A stretch of DNA of 64,000 nucleotides from NCBI RefSeq assembly GCF_000018945.1, contig NC_011978.1:1024729-1088728 (forward strand), in the 5' to 3' direction. Shown in pieces: positions 36,084 to 44,181 of this stretch (the stretch's first letter is position 1; each line of letters starts with the position of its first letter). The notes under the pieces were generated by a model. That model saw nothing but the letters and a program-made list of their open reading frames with translations. It was not told the DNA's origin and searched no databases. Made by a program: the position numbers and the translations under genes. This DNA is from Thermotoga neapolitana DSM 4359 (GTDB taxonomy: Bacteria > Thermotogota > Thermotogae > Thermotogales > Thermotogaceae).

Positions 36084-37276
36084 GGAAAAGAAGAAAACTC
36101 TGGTTCCTGGAGGTTCTTGTCGCGTATTCCGTGGTTTTCTTCTTTGACTACGTATACGAAACGAATGTCTTTGAGAAGAGTTTTCTCAATTTTTACTGGA
36201 TTCCTCTTCTTTTCTTCAGTGTAAGGTACGATTTGGTTGTACACGTGTTCAATGTGTTGGCCTACGCTTTTTCTGTAATCCTTTCAATTACGTTGAGGGA
36301 TCAGAGTTTTGCCTTTCCTGAAGATTTTGCACTGGCAAATTCCATAATTGTCGGTGTATCTACCGTTCTTGCATTGATGAACGAGAAAAGGGTGAAAGAA
36401 ATAGAACGTCTGTCCTTAGATCTCAAAAACAGGGAGAACGATGTGACTGAGTTAAGTAAAACTGTTCAAGATCTACGAAAGAAGTTGAACTCACTGGAAC
36501 TCAAAATGTTCTATGAAGGGGCAGGGATCAGTTCGCTTCTTGTGAAACTGAGAGAAATTCCAACGGATGATTTTGCGGAGTTTTCCCAGAAATTCGTTGA
36601 AACGATTTCGGAGTTCTTTGATTTGAAAAGGATTTTCATCTATGAATACAAGGATGGTTTTTTGAGATTTGTAGCAGGAACGGAAAAGCCAGACCTTGGA
36701 TTTTCACTCAAGAAAGGAGAGTCCGTTGTTGTAGAAAACGCTTTGAAAGAGGGAGTTTGTAGTATTGTTGATGTTATAGAGAGTGTCTCTTCTCAGAATG
36801 AACCGTGGCTGGCTGTGAAGATAGGTACTGATGAAGAGATACTTGGAGTGATAACGGTAGAGGAAGCAGAAACGCTCGAGATTGAAACGGTAGAGGAGTA
36901 TCTTGTGTCTCTTGCAGATTGGATATACCTGGTGATGAGAAAGCTGGACTTCCACAGATACGATAAGTACAGACTGGATGACGGTACCTTTCCACCGGAG
37001 TTCTACGAGAACGAAAAAAGAAAATACAAAACCCTCGAGATACAATACGGTATTCCGTTCACAGAGTCCTGTTTGATACTGAATAAAAGAAGCCTCAGAA
37101 AACTCCTGAGTGCTCTCAGAAAGAGCGACCTGGCTGTGAAAATCTTTGAGGATGAAGACAACGTCTCTCTTAAGATACTTCTTCCCCTATGTGATGAAAT
37201 CGGGTTTGGCATAGTTAAAAAGCGTCTGGAAGGTGAGATAGATGAGATCAAATTTGTCAGTTGTGAATCTCATTAA
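36080..37276 (+). CDS. PelD-like c-di-GMP receptor, cassette 2
   Basis: A 398-residue receptor with four N-terminal membrane helices, a coiled coil (about 105-140; ELSKTVQDLRKKLNSLELKM), a GAF domain (about 150-285) and a degenerate GGDEF domain. The RxxD motif is R347-K-S-D350 in LRKSDLAVKIF; the GGDEF sequence itself is replaced by an acidic stretch, so it should bind but not make c-di-GMP. GTG 36080 overlaps the pelG2 stop. Two HD-GYP genes lie within 7 kb downstream and could lower its ligand. Confidence 0.82.
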   Translation: MRKRRKLWFLEVLVAYSVVFFFDYVYETNVFEKSFLNFYWIPLLFFSVRYDLVVHVFNVLAYAFSVILSITLRDQSFAFPEDFALANSIIVGVSTVLALMNEKRVKEIERLSLDLKNRENDVTELSKTVQDLRKKLNSLELKMFYEGAGISSLLVKLREIPTDDFAEFSQKFVETISEFFDLKRIFIYEYKDGFLRFVAGTEKPDLGFSLKKGESVVVENALKEGVCSIVDVIESVSSQNEPWLAVKIGTDEEILGVITVEEAETLEIETVEEYLVSLADWIYLVMRKLDFHRYDKYRLDDGTFPPEFYENEKRKYKTLEIQYGIPFTESCLILNKRSLRKLLSALRKSDLAVKIFEDEDNVSLKILLPLCDEIGFGIVKKRLEGEIDEIKFVSCESH

Positions 37277-38039
37277 CTTCTCTATAGGACTTCTGAACGT
37301 TGGTTTATGGATCAACGGAAAAAACGACTTCCTGCTCGTCATTTTTCTTTTGAATCTGGTTATAAATTTTCTGGTGAACAGAGATCTTTCGCAGGTACTT
37401 ATAGCTGCTCTGACCTATCCTCTGGGCCTTATAGTACCCCTTAAAAGGAAAAAACCACCGTTTGAAGGTATGGAAAAAACAACTGAAATGGAAGTGCTCA
37501 GAAAGATTTCGAGAAAATCTCTGAAAGAAAGTGTATTCTTCGAAAACGCAACCACCAGGCGCGAAACGATTTTGAGAGTTTCAGAAGACGTTGAAAGAGG
37601 TGAGGTCTCTCTGGAGACGTTCATGAAAGTTTCCAAGAGGTTGATGAAGGATTCCGATTCGGATGTTGTACTCTACGCAACAGAAAGTACGGGAAAGGTG
37701 GAACGCTCTTTTGAAGACGTGGAAAAATTTCTCTCCGGAGTTCCTTTTGAAGAAACCAGAATTTTTTACGGGAGAGTCTGGGATTATCTCGAATCGGATT
37801 TTTTGACAGGAGGAGTTGAAAAATACTACAAAAAATCGATCCTGGCTCGAATCGGAAGAATGGAGAAGGATGAGAAGTATTTCGTGATGAAATACAGGGT
37901 GGATAAAGATCCGACAGTTTTATGGGAAGGTCTGGAAAAGACGAAGTCTCCTTTGATATATAAAATGCTTATGATCGAACTTTTGAAGCGGAAGGATATT
38001 GAGGGAGTCAGGAAATTGAAGGAACTCTTTTCTCAATGA
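37242..38039 (+). CDS. PelE-like protein, cassette 2
   Basis: A 265-residue protein with two hydrophobic segments at the N-terminus (VVNLINFSIGLLNVGLWI; VLIAALTYPLGLIVPL) and a helical cytoplasmic part. It is homologous to the copy at 29395. It starts within pelD2 (35-base overlap) after AAGGTGAGATAG. Its last 32 bases overlap the convergent pelF2, the same unusual arrangement as in cassette 1. Confidence 0.7.
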   Translation: MRSNLSVVNLINFSIGLLNVGLWINGKNDFLLVIFLLNLVINFLVNRDLSQVLIAALTYPLGLIVPLKRKKPPFEGMEKTTEMEVLRKISRKSLKESVFFENATTRRETILRVSEDVERGEVSLETFMKVSKRLMKDSDSDVVLYATESTGKVERSFEDVEKFLSGVPFEETRIFYGRVWDYLESDFLTGGVEKYYKKSILARIGRMEKDEKYFVMKYRVDKDPTVLWEGLEKTKSPLIYKMLMIELLKRKDIEGVRKLKELFSQ

Positions 38040-39420
38040 GCGAAAGATAGATTTTTCTGTAACTTTCGATCATGCGGTCGAGCCTGTATTTTTGAACCAC
38101 TCTACGGGTGTTTTTTGAGAACATCTCTCGCAGTTCATTATCTTCGTAAATCCTCACTATGGCTTTTGCCATGGAGAAATGATCTTTCGGCGGAACGACA
38201 ATACCACATTGCCCATCCCTGTCGTACAGCATCTCCTTACACGAACCTACGTCTGTGGCAACAATTGGTAGCCCAGACGCCATGGCTTCAAGAATTACAA
38301 GAGGCTGACCCTCCGACACACTGCTTAGAAGAAGTAGATCCATTTTTGGATAGTACTCTTTTACATTCTGAGGTCCCAGAAACTCTACGGTGTCTTCCAG
38401 TTTCAAAACTTCAACCATTCTTTTGCACTCTGTGAGATAATCTTCTTCGTCTGCAGGTCCTATGACAAGAAACTTCAGTTTTTCTCGCTGGCCGATCATC
38501 TCTTTAACAAGGCTGATGGCCCTGATTGCAGTCTTCAGATCCTTTATTCTGGAGACACGCCCCACGAATCCTATTATGAAACCCTCGTGTGGCTCTTTTG
38601 GGAGTGAGTAAGCATCAACATCTATAGCATTCGGTATCACGATCATTTTTTCTGGATCTGCTCCGAGTTTTAACTGATAAGCCTGATTCTTTCTAGAAAG
38701 TGTGGTCAGAAGATCCGACATTTCATAAGCGATCATGCTCATAATTCTAAAGAGTTGCACCCACATTGGTTTGTAACTGTCGGGAACCCATGAAGAAAGA
38801 AGGATTTCCCTTTCTCTCTCCTTGTGGTATATGCCGTGCTCCGTTATCAGAAGTGGAGAACCATAAATCACTTTCCCATTTATTCCAACAAGAGAAGCAT
38901 AACCTGTGCTTGGCACATGGTAAATATCGCATCTGTCCGGGGTGAATTGGAGGGCATTGATAACAGGGAGAAAAAGGTTCATTATCATCCAGTAGTACTC
39001 GGTAAAGCCTCTTTCAGAAAAGAAATTTTCGTATATTTTCACCATGATGCTCCAGAATCTTCTTGTTTTAAGCATCTTTCTGATGCTTTTTCCTGTGTTT
39101 TTTTCGATGAATTCAATGGCAAATGGAATTATCGATTCGATCGCCTTTCCTGAAGAAATCTCAGATATTATCCTTTCTAGAGGATCAAAATCAACTTTTC
39201 CAGAGATTTTCGGCTGGAAGTCTCCGAATATATTTAACTCGTGAATTGCTATCACGTTAGATGGGACTTCATATTTGACACTCCGAACTTTGTTGTCGGG
39301 TTTCAGGTAGTATATTTCAAAATCGAACTCTGGAAGATTGATTATTAGCGTGTGAACCCAACTTGAAACCCCACCAGTTACATAAGGATACGTCCCCTCA
39401 AGAACAAGACCTACCTTCAT
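38008..39420 (-). CDS. PelF-like GT4 glycosyltransferase, cassette 2
   Basis: A 470-residue glycosyltransferase closely similar to the copy at 30185. It has GTYPYVTGGVSSWVHTLI, TEHGIYHKEREREIL, IIGFVGRVSRIKDLKTAI and LSSVSEGQPLVILEAMASGL. It should polymerise the Pel sugar in the cytoplasm together with PelG. ATG 39420 follows AGGAGGAAAAAAC. It is transcribed alone, divergently from the HD-GYP gene, with only 63 bases between the two starts. Confidence 0.88.
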   Translation of the reverse strand: MKVGLVLEGTYPYVTGGVSSWVHTLIINLPEFDFEIYYLKPDNKVRSVKYEVPSNVIAIHELNIFGDFQPKISGKVDFDPLERIISEISSGKAIESIIPFAIEFIEKNTGKSIRKMLKTRRFWSIMVKIYENFFSERGFTEYYWMIMNLFLPVINALQFTPDRCDIYHVPSTGYASLVGINGKVIYGSPLLITEHGIYHKEREREILLSSWVPDSYKPMWVQLFRIMSMIAYEMSDLLTTLSRKNQAYQLKLGADPEKMIVIPNAIDVDAYSLPKEPHEGFIIGFVGRVSRIKDLKTAIRAISLVKEMIGQREKLKFLVIGPADEEDYLTECKRMVEVLKLEDTVEFLGPQNVKEYYPKMDLLLLSSVSEGQPLVILEAMASGLPIVATDVGSCKEMLYDRDGQCGIVVPPKDHFSMAKAIVRIYEDNELREMFSKNTRRVVQKYRLDRMIESYRKIYLSLIEKRVPSIS

Positions 39421-39447
39421 GTTTTTTCCTCCTGATTTGATGAGACA

Positions 39448-39475
39448 CTCGATTTATGAGAAAATAAAAATCGAG
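39448..39475. repeat. Inverted repeat between pelF2 and the HD-GYP gene
   Basis: CTCGATTT (39448-39455) and AAATCGAG (39468-39475) flank a 12-base AT-rich centre in the divergent promoter region. It could be an operator for both genes; no regulator is identified. Confidence 0.4.
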
Positions 39476-39483
39476 GTGATAAG

Positions 39484-41181
39484 ATGTCACAGCGAAGATT
39501 GAGTGAGATCGTAAGAGATCTCGTTTACAAAAGGAATCTGCTGCTCGTTTTTATTATATCAATCGCTGTGGCCATTTTTGTGTTCATGATCACGTTCCAG
39601 ATCGACAAAAGATCCTGGTTTGAGAAGATCGATCTGATATCGGGTGAATGGTACCGGGTGATAGACAACTACCAGAACACTCTCAACTTCTTTGTGGCTC
39701 GCCCTGGAGACTTCAAAAATCCTGGAGATATTCTGGAAGTTTTAAAACTGATCCGTGAGCACTTTGGAGATTACATAGCCTACCCGATCTTTGCAACTCC
39801 AGATGGAAAGTATTACATCTATCCTCCCTACGACTTTCCTTCCGATTATGATCCAAGGAAAAGACCATGGTATAGATCTGCCGTTGAAAATCCCAATACT
39901 TCCGTCATCTCACCTCCCTTCACTCACAGAATACTTGGAGTGGTCACATTCGGCATTTCAAGGGCCATCTTTGACAAAGAAGGGAATTTTCTGGGGGTTC
40001 TTGCGATCGATATCGTTCCTGATAGGGTAATGAAAGATCTTTTGCTTTCTGGCATGTATGTGACCTCAAATGATGGTACGGTACTTCTTCAAAACGGTGA
40101 TATCTACGTTCGACTCGATCCTGAAGATTTGAGATCTTCAAGTGAAGGATTCAAAATGGAAATCTCCGGTGTTGCTTTTTTCAAAAAGAAGGGTGAGATG
40201 TTCTTCGTTGTGCAGGTTCCGCTGCTCACCTTCTTGAGAAACTCTCTGTTTCATCTGGGATACGTGATAGGACTTTCGCTTCTTTTCTCTGTTCCGATCG
40301 TCAGAAGAATAACAAGATTGCTCGACAGAGAGTTGGAAAAGCCGCTTGAGAAATTTTCGGGTGCTGCAGAAGAGTACCTGCGTTCCAGAGTTTTCGATAT
40401 CGCAGGAATATCCTCAAGCATTTTTGAAATCAATCAACTGATAGACAACGTGGCCGACATGATAACGATCATAGAATCCCAGAGAGAAGAACTCGAAGCG
40501 TCCTATGAGGAACTGGAAGCGTCTTACTCCGAACTCCAGAAAATGGCACAGAAGATAGAAGAAAAGAGCAAAGCCCTCTCTGAAGCCTATGAATTCTTTG
40601 CTTACAAACTTGCAGACATAGTAGAGGGTTTTGACGAGCCAACGGGAAGCCATGTCAAAAGGATTCAGGAAATATCCAGGTTTCTCGCCGAGAAGATGGA
40701 ATTGCCATCTGAACTTGTGCGTCAGATCTACATCTACGCACCTCTTCACGACATAGGGAAGATAAAAGTTCCTAAGGAGATACTGAACAAGAAGGGAAAA
40801 CTCACGCCTGAGGAATGGGAGATCATGAAGAAGCACACCATCTGGGGAGGAGAACTGCTCTCCGGTAGCAAAGAACTGGAAGTGGCAAAAAACATCGCAC
40901 TGTACCATCACGAAAACTACGATGGAACAGGATATCCCTTCGGGTTGAAAGACGATGATATCCCAATAGAGGCCCAGGTTGTCAAACTGGTCGATGTCTA
41001 CGATGCTCTCCGATCGGAAAGACCCTACAAGAGAGCATTGACACACGAAGAGGCTGTGAAGGTGATACTCGAGGGAGATGAAAAGACCACCCCGTCTCAG
41101 TTTCATCCCAGATTGATCGAGATATTCAAAAACTATCACGAGGAGATCAGAAAGATCTGGGAAAAAGTCTCCTCTGAATAA
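39484..41181 (+). CDS. Membrane HD-GYP c-di-GMP phosphodiesterase with Cache sensor
   Basis: A 565-residue protein. A membrane helix at about 20-40 and a dCache-type outside domain (ATPDGKYYIYPPYDF, DPRKRPWYRSAVENP, LGVLAIDIVPDRVM) are followed by a second helix near 260, a coiled coil (ELEASYEELEASYSELQKM) and an HD-GYP domain. The HD-GYP motifs are complete: PLHDIGKIKVPKEIL, HHENYDGTGYPFGLK and VKLVDVYDALRSERPYK. It should degrade c-di-GMP on an external signal and thereby lower Pel synthesis by PelD. It starts at ATG 39484 after GAGGTGATAAG. Confidence 0.92.
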   Translation: MSQRRLSEIVRDLVYKRNLLLVFIISIAVAIFVFMITFQIDKRSWFEKIDLISGEWYRVIDNYQNTLNFFVARPGDFKNPGDILEVLKLIREHFGDYIAYPIFATPDGKYYIYPPYDFPSDYDPRKRPWYRSAVENPNTSVISPPFTHRILGVVTFGISRAIFDKEGNFLGVLAIDIVPDRVMKDLLLSGMYVTSNDGTVLLQNGDIYVRLDPEDLRSSSEGFKMEISGVAFFKKKGEMFFVVQVPLLTFLRNSLFHLGYVIGLSLLFSVPIVRRITRLLDRELEKPLEKFSGAAEEYLRSRVFDIAGISSSIFEINQLIDNVADMITIIESQREELEASYEELEASYSELQKMAQKIEEKSKALSEAYEFFAYKLADIVEGFDEPTGSHVKRIQEISRFLAEKMELPSELVRQIYIYAPLHDIGKIKVPKEILNKKGKLTPEEWEIMKKHTIWGGELLSGSKELEVAKNIALYHHENYDGTGYPFGLKDDDIPIEAQVVKLVDVYDALRSERPYKRALTHEEAVKVILEGDEKTTPSQFHPRLIEIFKNYHEEIRKIWEKVSSE

Positions 41182-41201
41182 TGAATTTCTCTGTGGAAGA
41201 C

Positions 41202-41237
41202 TTGACTTCTTATCCTATATATGTAAAATACATATAT
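41202..41237 (+). promoter_or_regulatory. Promoter with overlapping palindromic operator
   Basis: TTGACT (41202-41207) and TAAAAT (41224-41229) are 16 bases apart. A perfect inverted repeat ATATATGTA (41217-41225) / TACATATAT (41229-41237) with three central A covers the -10 box, so a dimeric repressor would block the promoter. Confidence 0.65.
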
Positions 41238-41250
41238 GGGAGGTGAGAAT

Positions 41251-41457
41251 ATGTGGTGGGGCAGAGGATTTGGCTGGAGAAGAGGATGGAGAGGAGGATT
41301 CGGTTTTGGAGGGCCGTGGTGGTTTTACTTCGAGTATCCTCCCACACCGCCTACTCCTGAAGAAGAAAAAGAAATGCTCTTGGACTACAAAAGGTTTCTT
41401 GAAGAAGAACTCAGATATGTTGAGGAAAGATTGAAAGAACTCGAAAACAGGAGGTGA
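41251..41457 (+). CDS. Small Gly/Trp/Arg-rich protein with helical C-terminus
   Basis: A 68-residue protein. The first 30 residues are rich in Gly, Trp, Arg and Phe (MWWGRGFGWRRGWRGGFGFG). The second half is an amphipathic charged helix (EEEKEMLLDYKRFLEEELRY). It resembles DUF5320-type small proteins. ATG 41251 follows GGGAGGTGAGA; an ATG at 41236 lies within the ribosome site. It is first in an operon with a similar small protein and a metallo-beta-lactamase-fold protein. The function is unknown; binding of an oxyanion or metal cofactor is a guess from typical neighbours. Confidence 0.7.
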   Translation: MWWGRGFGWRRGWRGGFGFGGPWWFYFEYPPTPPTPEEEKEMLLDYKRFLEEELRYVEERLKELENRR

Positions 41458-41462
41458 GTAAT

Positions 41463-41672
41463 ATGCCAAGGCTTGATGGAACGGGTCCACTCGGTCTGGG
41501 ACCGATGACCGGCAGAGGACTTGGATGGTGCAGATACACTGGCCCGTGGGGCTGGGTAAGACCCTGGATGTGGTGGAGAGGCTTTGGATGGGGCTGGAGA
41601 AGAGGATGGGGATTTGGAATGGGTCTTGCCTGGAGACACAGAAGAGGCTGGGGCTGGAGAGGCTGGTGGTGA
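41463..41672 (+). CDS. DUF5320-like small Gly/Trp-rich protein
   Basis: A 69-residue protein beginning MPRLDGTGPLGLGPMTGRGL, the typical opening of DUF5320 proteins, then a Trp/Gly/Arg-rich tail. It starts at ATG 41463 after AGGAGGTGAGTAAT, six bases after the previous stop. Proteins of this type often sit near MRP/ParA-like ATPases and NifX-like proteins in anaerobes; here the partner is a metallo-beta-lactamase-fold protein. Function unknown. Confidence 0.75.
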   Translation: MPRLDGTGPLGLGPMTGRGLGWCRYTGPWGWVRPWMWWRGFGWGWRRGWGFGMGLAWRHRRGWGWRGWW

Positions 41673-41723
41673 AACGAAGGGGGCAACAGGCCCCCTGAGT
41701 ATTTTTCAAGTGGAGGGAAAAAA

Positions 41724-42491
41724 GTGCGCATATATATCCTGTGTGACGACTCGTCCCTGGGGGACTTCGAACACGAACACGGCTTTTCCGCGCTGGTGGA
41801 TTCCGTTCTTTTCGATACGGGAAAATCCAGTGTGTTTTTAAAGAATGCTGAAAGATTCGGTGTGAATCTCCCGGAGGATGTGGTCGTAAGCCACGGTCAC
41901 TACGACCACGTTGGTGGCCTTTTGCTTTTGACCGGAAAGCGTTTGTGGATCAGGAAAAAAGCCCTGAAACCAAAATATTCCGGTGATAGATACATAGGCG
42001 CTCCTTTTGAGTGGGAAGAGGTTCTTTCGAAGAACGAAACTCGATTTGTAAGCGAAAAGGTGGTTGAAATCAAACCAGGAGTATTTCTTATGGGACCTGC
42101 AAACCTGAGAAACAGAGTCTTTTCTGGAGAGTTTCTTGTGGGAAAGGAAAGGAAGATAGATCTTTTCGAAGACGAACAAACGCTGGTGGTGGATTCAAAG
42201 GGAGGATTGATCATCGTTACAGGGTGCTCTCATCGCGGAATAGACAACATAGTACTGGACGCTGTGGAAACGTTTAAAAAGAAGATTCATCTGGTACTGG
42301 GGGGATTTCATCTTTTGAGATCCTCCGAAAGGGAAATAGAAGATATCGTAGAGCTCTTCAACAAGATCGATGTGAAAACTGTAGCACCATGTCACTGTAC
42401 AGGAAAAAAGGCTGTGGACATTTTCAAAGAAAGATTCAAGGGAAATCTACTGGAATGCCGTGCTGGGGTTACTTTTGAAGTTTCAAATTGA
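41724..42491 (+). CDS. Metallo-beta-lactamase-fold hydrolase
   Basis: A 255-residue MBL-fold protein. The metal motif is VVVSHGHYDHVGGL (H-x-H-x-D-H); later ligands are in VTGCSHRG and APCHCTG. The pattern matches the COG1237 group, related to archaeal dihydropterin-pathway enzymes, but the substrate cannot be given. It starts at GTG 41724 after GGAGGG. The last 23 bases overlap the convergent HD-GYP gene. It shares the operator-controlled promoter at 41202 with the two small DUF5320-like genes. Confidence 0.85.
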   Translation: MRIYILCDDSSLGDFEHEHGFSALVDSVLFDTGKSSVFLKNAERFGVNLPEDVVVSHGHYDHVGGLLLLTGKRLWIRKKALKPKYSGDRYIGAPFEWEEVLSKNETRFVSEKVVEIKPGVFLMGPANLRNRVFSGEFLVGKERKIDLFEDEQTLVVDSKGGLIIVTGCSHRGIDNIVLDAVETFKKKIHLVLGGFHLLRSSEREIEDIVELFNKIDVKTVAPCHCTGKKAVDIFKERFKGNLLECRAGVTFEVSN

Positions 42492-43644
42492 TGAATTCTG
42501 AAAGGTGTTTTTCAAGTATACTGACCATCTTCTGATCCAGCGGCATTTTCTTCATGAGTGAGAGAGCGTCTTCTGGTTTCATAGCCTTTCTGTACGGTCT
42601 ATCGCTGGTAAGAGCATCGAACACGTCTGCCACCGCAAGGATCCTTGCAAGAATAGGTATCTCTTTGTCTTTCAACCCGAGGGGATATCCAGAGCCATCC
42701 ATTCTTTCGTGGTGATAAAGGACAACAGGTACAGTGAAGGACAACTCGGGATACTCCCTCAGTATATCTGCACCAACCACTGGATGTTTTTTGATTATCT
42801 CGAACTCTTCATCGCTGAGTTTTCCAGGTTTGTTCAGAATATGCTCTGGAACAGCGATCTTTCCTATATCGTGCAGATGTCCCGCTATTTCAAGAATTTT
42901 CAACTCTTTTCTTTTGAGGTTCATCTTTTCTCCTATGAGACATGCTATTTTTGCCACGTTTCTGGAGTGCTCAGCGGTGTAGTGGTCTTTTTTCCCAACG
43001 ATGGATACCAGCCTTTCGAGCCCTTCCGTTTCATAGTGAGTCCTCAGGATGGATCTCACAAAAATCGAGTGAAGAACTACGATCAAAAACAAGCCCCCCA
43101 GAGAACTCCAGAATGAAATGGAAAACCAACTACCCCTGGCCTTGCTTTTATACTCCAGATTCCAGAAGGTCTTTTTTCCGCCCTTCTGGAACATCACAGA
43201 AGCACCAATCGTATCCAGAATACCATTCACATCCCACTCTACGTATGCGGTCTTATCCGGTATCAATTCCTCCCCCATGCTGTCGTATATCTTGAACAGC
43301 GCCCAGAGTCTTTCTCCATCGGACTCTATCCTGTAGTACTCTTCTTTGAAGTCCGGTGGAACGTTTAAAATTTTGATCTCCTTTATGTACGGATCGAGAC
43401 CTCTGATCTCTTCGAACGCTTCTTCCATGAACTCCTCATCGTTTCTTTCTATGGCCTCTTTCAACTCTGTCCACTGGAAGTATCCACTCGATACAAGATC
43501 CACAGAGCGCTGAACGATGGTCTGGAAGACCCTGAGCTGATATTGCTCCATTTTCCTCTGATAATGGATCTGAACGAGCGCAACTATCATGAATATGAGC
43601 AGTGCAGAGATCACAAATATCCATCTGTAGCGTGTCAGGTACAA
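42469..43644 (-). CDS. Membrane HD-GYP c-di-GMP phosphodiesterase
   Basis: A 391-residue protein. A membrane helix at about 8-27 is followed by an external domain of about 145 residues, a second helix (FWSSLGGLFLIVVLHSIFV) and an HD-GYP domain with GHLHDIGKIAVPEHIL, HHERMDGSGYPLGLK and VADVFDALTSDRPY. It should hydrolyse c-di-GMP. The sensor domain is not recognised. It starts at TTG 43644 after GGAGGGATAGCGG. It is the second HD-GYP gene near the Pel locus. Confidence 0.9.
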   Translation of the reverse strand: MYLTRYRWIFVISALLIFMIVALVQIHYQRKMEQYQLRVFQTIVQRSVDLVSSGYFQWTELKEAIERNDEEFMEEAFEEIRGLDPYIKEIKILNVPPDFKEEYYRIESDGERLWALFKIYDSMGEELIPDKTAYVEWDVNGILDTIGASVMFQKGGKKTFWNLEYKSKARGSWFSISFWSSLGGLFLIVVLHSIFVRSILRTHYETEGLERLVSIVGKKDHYTAEHSRNVAKIACLIGEKMNLKRKELKILEIAGHLHDIGKIAVPEHILNKPGKLSDEEFEIIKKHPVVGADILREYPELSFTVPVVLYHHERMDGSGYPLGLKDKEIPILARILAVADVFDALTSDRPYRKAMKPEDALSLMKKMPLDQKMVSILEKHLSEFINLKLQK

Positions 43645-43670
43645 CCGCTATCCCTCCAGCAACTCTGTGT

Positions 43671-44177
43671 TCAGGATACCTCCTCTGATGGCTTTGAGAA
43701 GAAACCCACGATCGCAAGTATATCACCGACGAACATGAGGATGAATCCAATTCCAAAGACAACCAAAAGAATCGCACCCCATTTGTAAAAAGAAGCGGCG
43801 GTGTTGAATATGGACACTTTCAAAGTCTCAGCGAGAATTCTGTATGCCTTCACTTTGTAGACAAGAGCGATGATTCCAAGGACGACAACGGTGACAAAAC
43901 CTGCAACAGCAACACCACCGGCAAACAGCCCCCCTGTGAAAATGGCACCGAAAAGGGCAACAGAGAAGACCACGGAAACGATAAGTAGCAAAACTGCGGG
44001 AATCAGAAGGTAATTGAATATCCTCTTCTCTTTTGTAATCTGCGAGATGTTGTAGATACCGATGAGAAACAAAATGAGCCCAACGAGTGAGAAGATCCAT
44101 CCCACTGCAGGGACCGCACCGAGCAATTCGAGGACCATACCGATTCCTGCCAGCGTTTTCGCCGTTGAAAGATCCAT
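43671..44177 (-). CDS. DUF996 membrane protein
   Basis: A 168-residue protein with four or five hydrophobic helices: GMVLELLGAVPAVGWIFSLV, LIPAVLLLIVSVVFSVAL, AVAGFVTVVVLGIIALVYKV and ILLVVFGIGFILMFVGDILA. The N-terminal STAKTLAGIGMVLELLG fits the DUF996 family. The function is unknown. It lies between DUF218 and HD-GYP genes on the same strand, with four bases to the upstream stop. Confidence 0.65.
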   Translation of the reverse strand: MDLSTAKTLAGIGMVLELLGAVPAVGWIFSLVGLILFLIGIYNISQITKEKRIFNYLLIPAVLLLIVSVVFSVALFGAIFTGGLFAGGVAVAGFVTVVVLGIIALVYKVKAYRILAETLKVSIFNTAASFYKWGAILLVVFGIGFILMFVGDILAIVGFFSKPSEEVS

Positions 44178-44181
44178 ACCG

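Noticed and set aside
41385-41731. Pro/Ser-rich minus-strand frames across the mini-protein genes
   Set aside because: They are the complement of the Gly/Trp-rich codons and lack ribosome sites.
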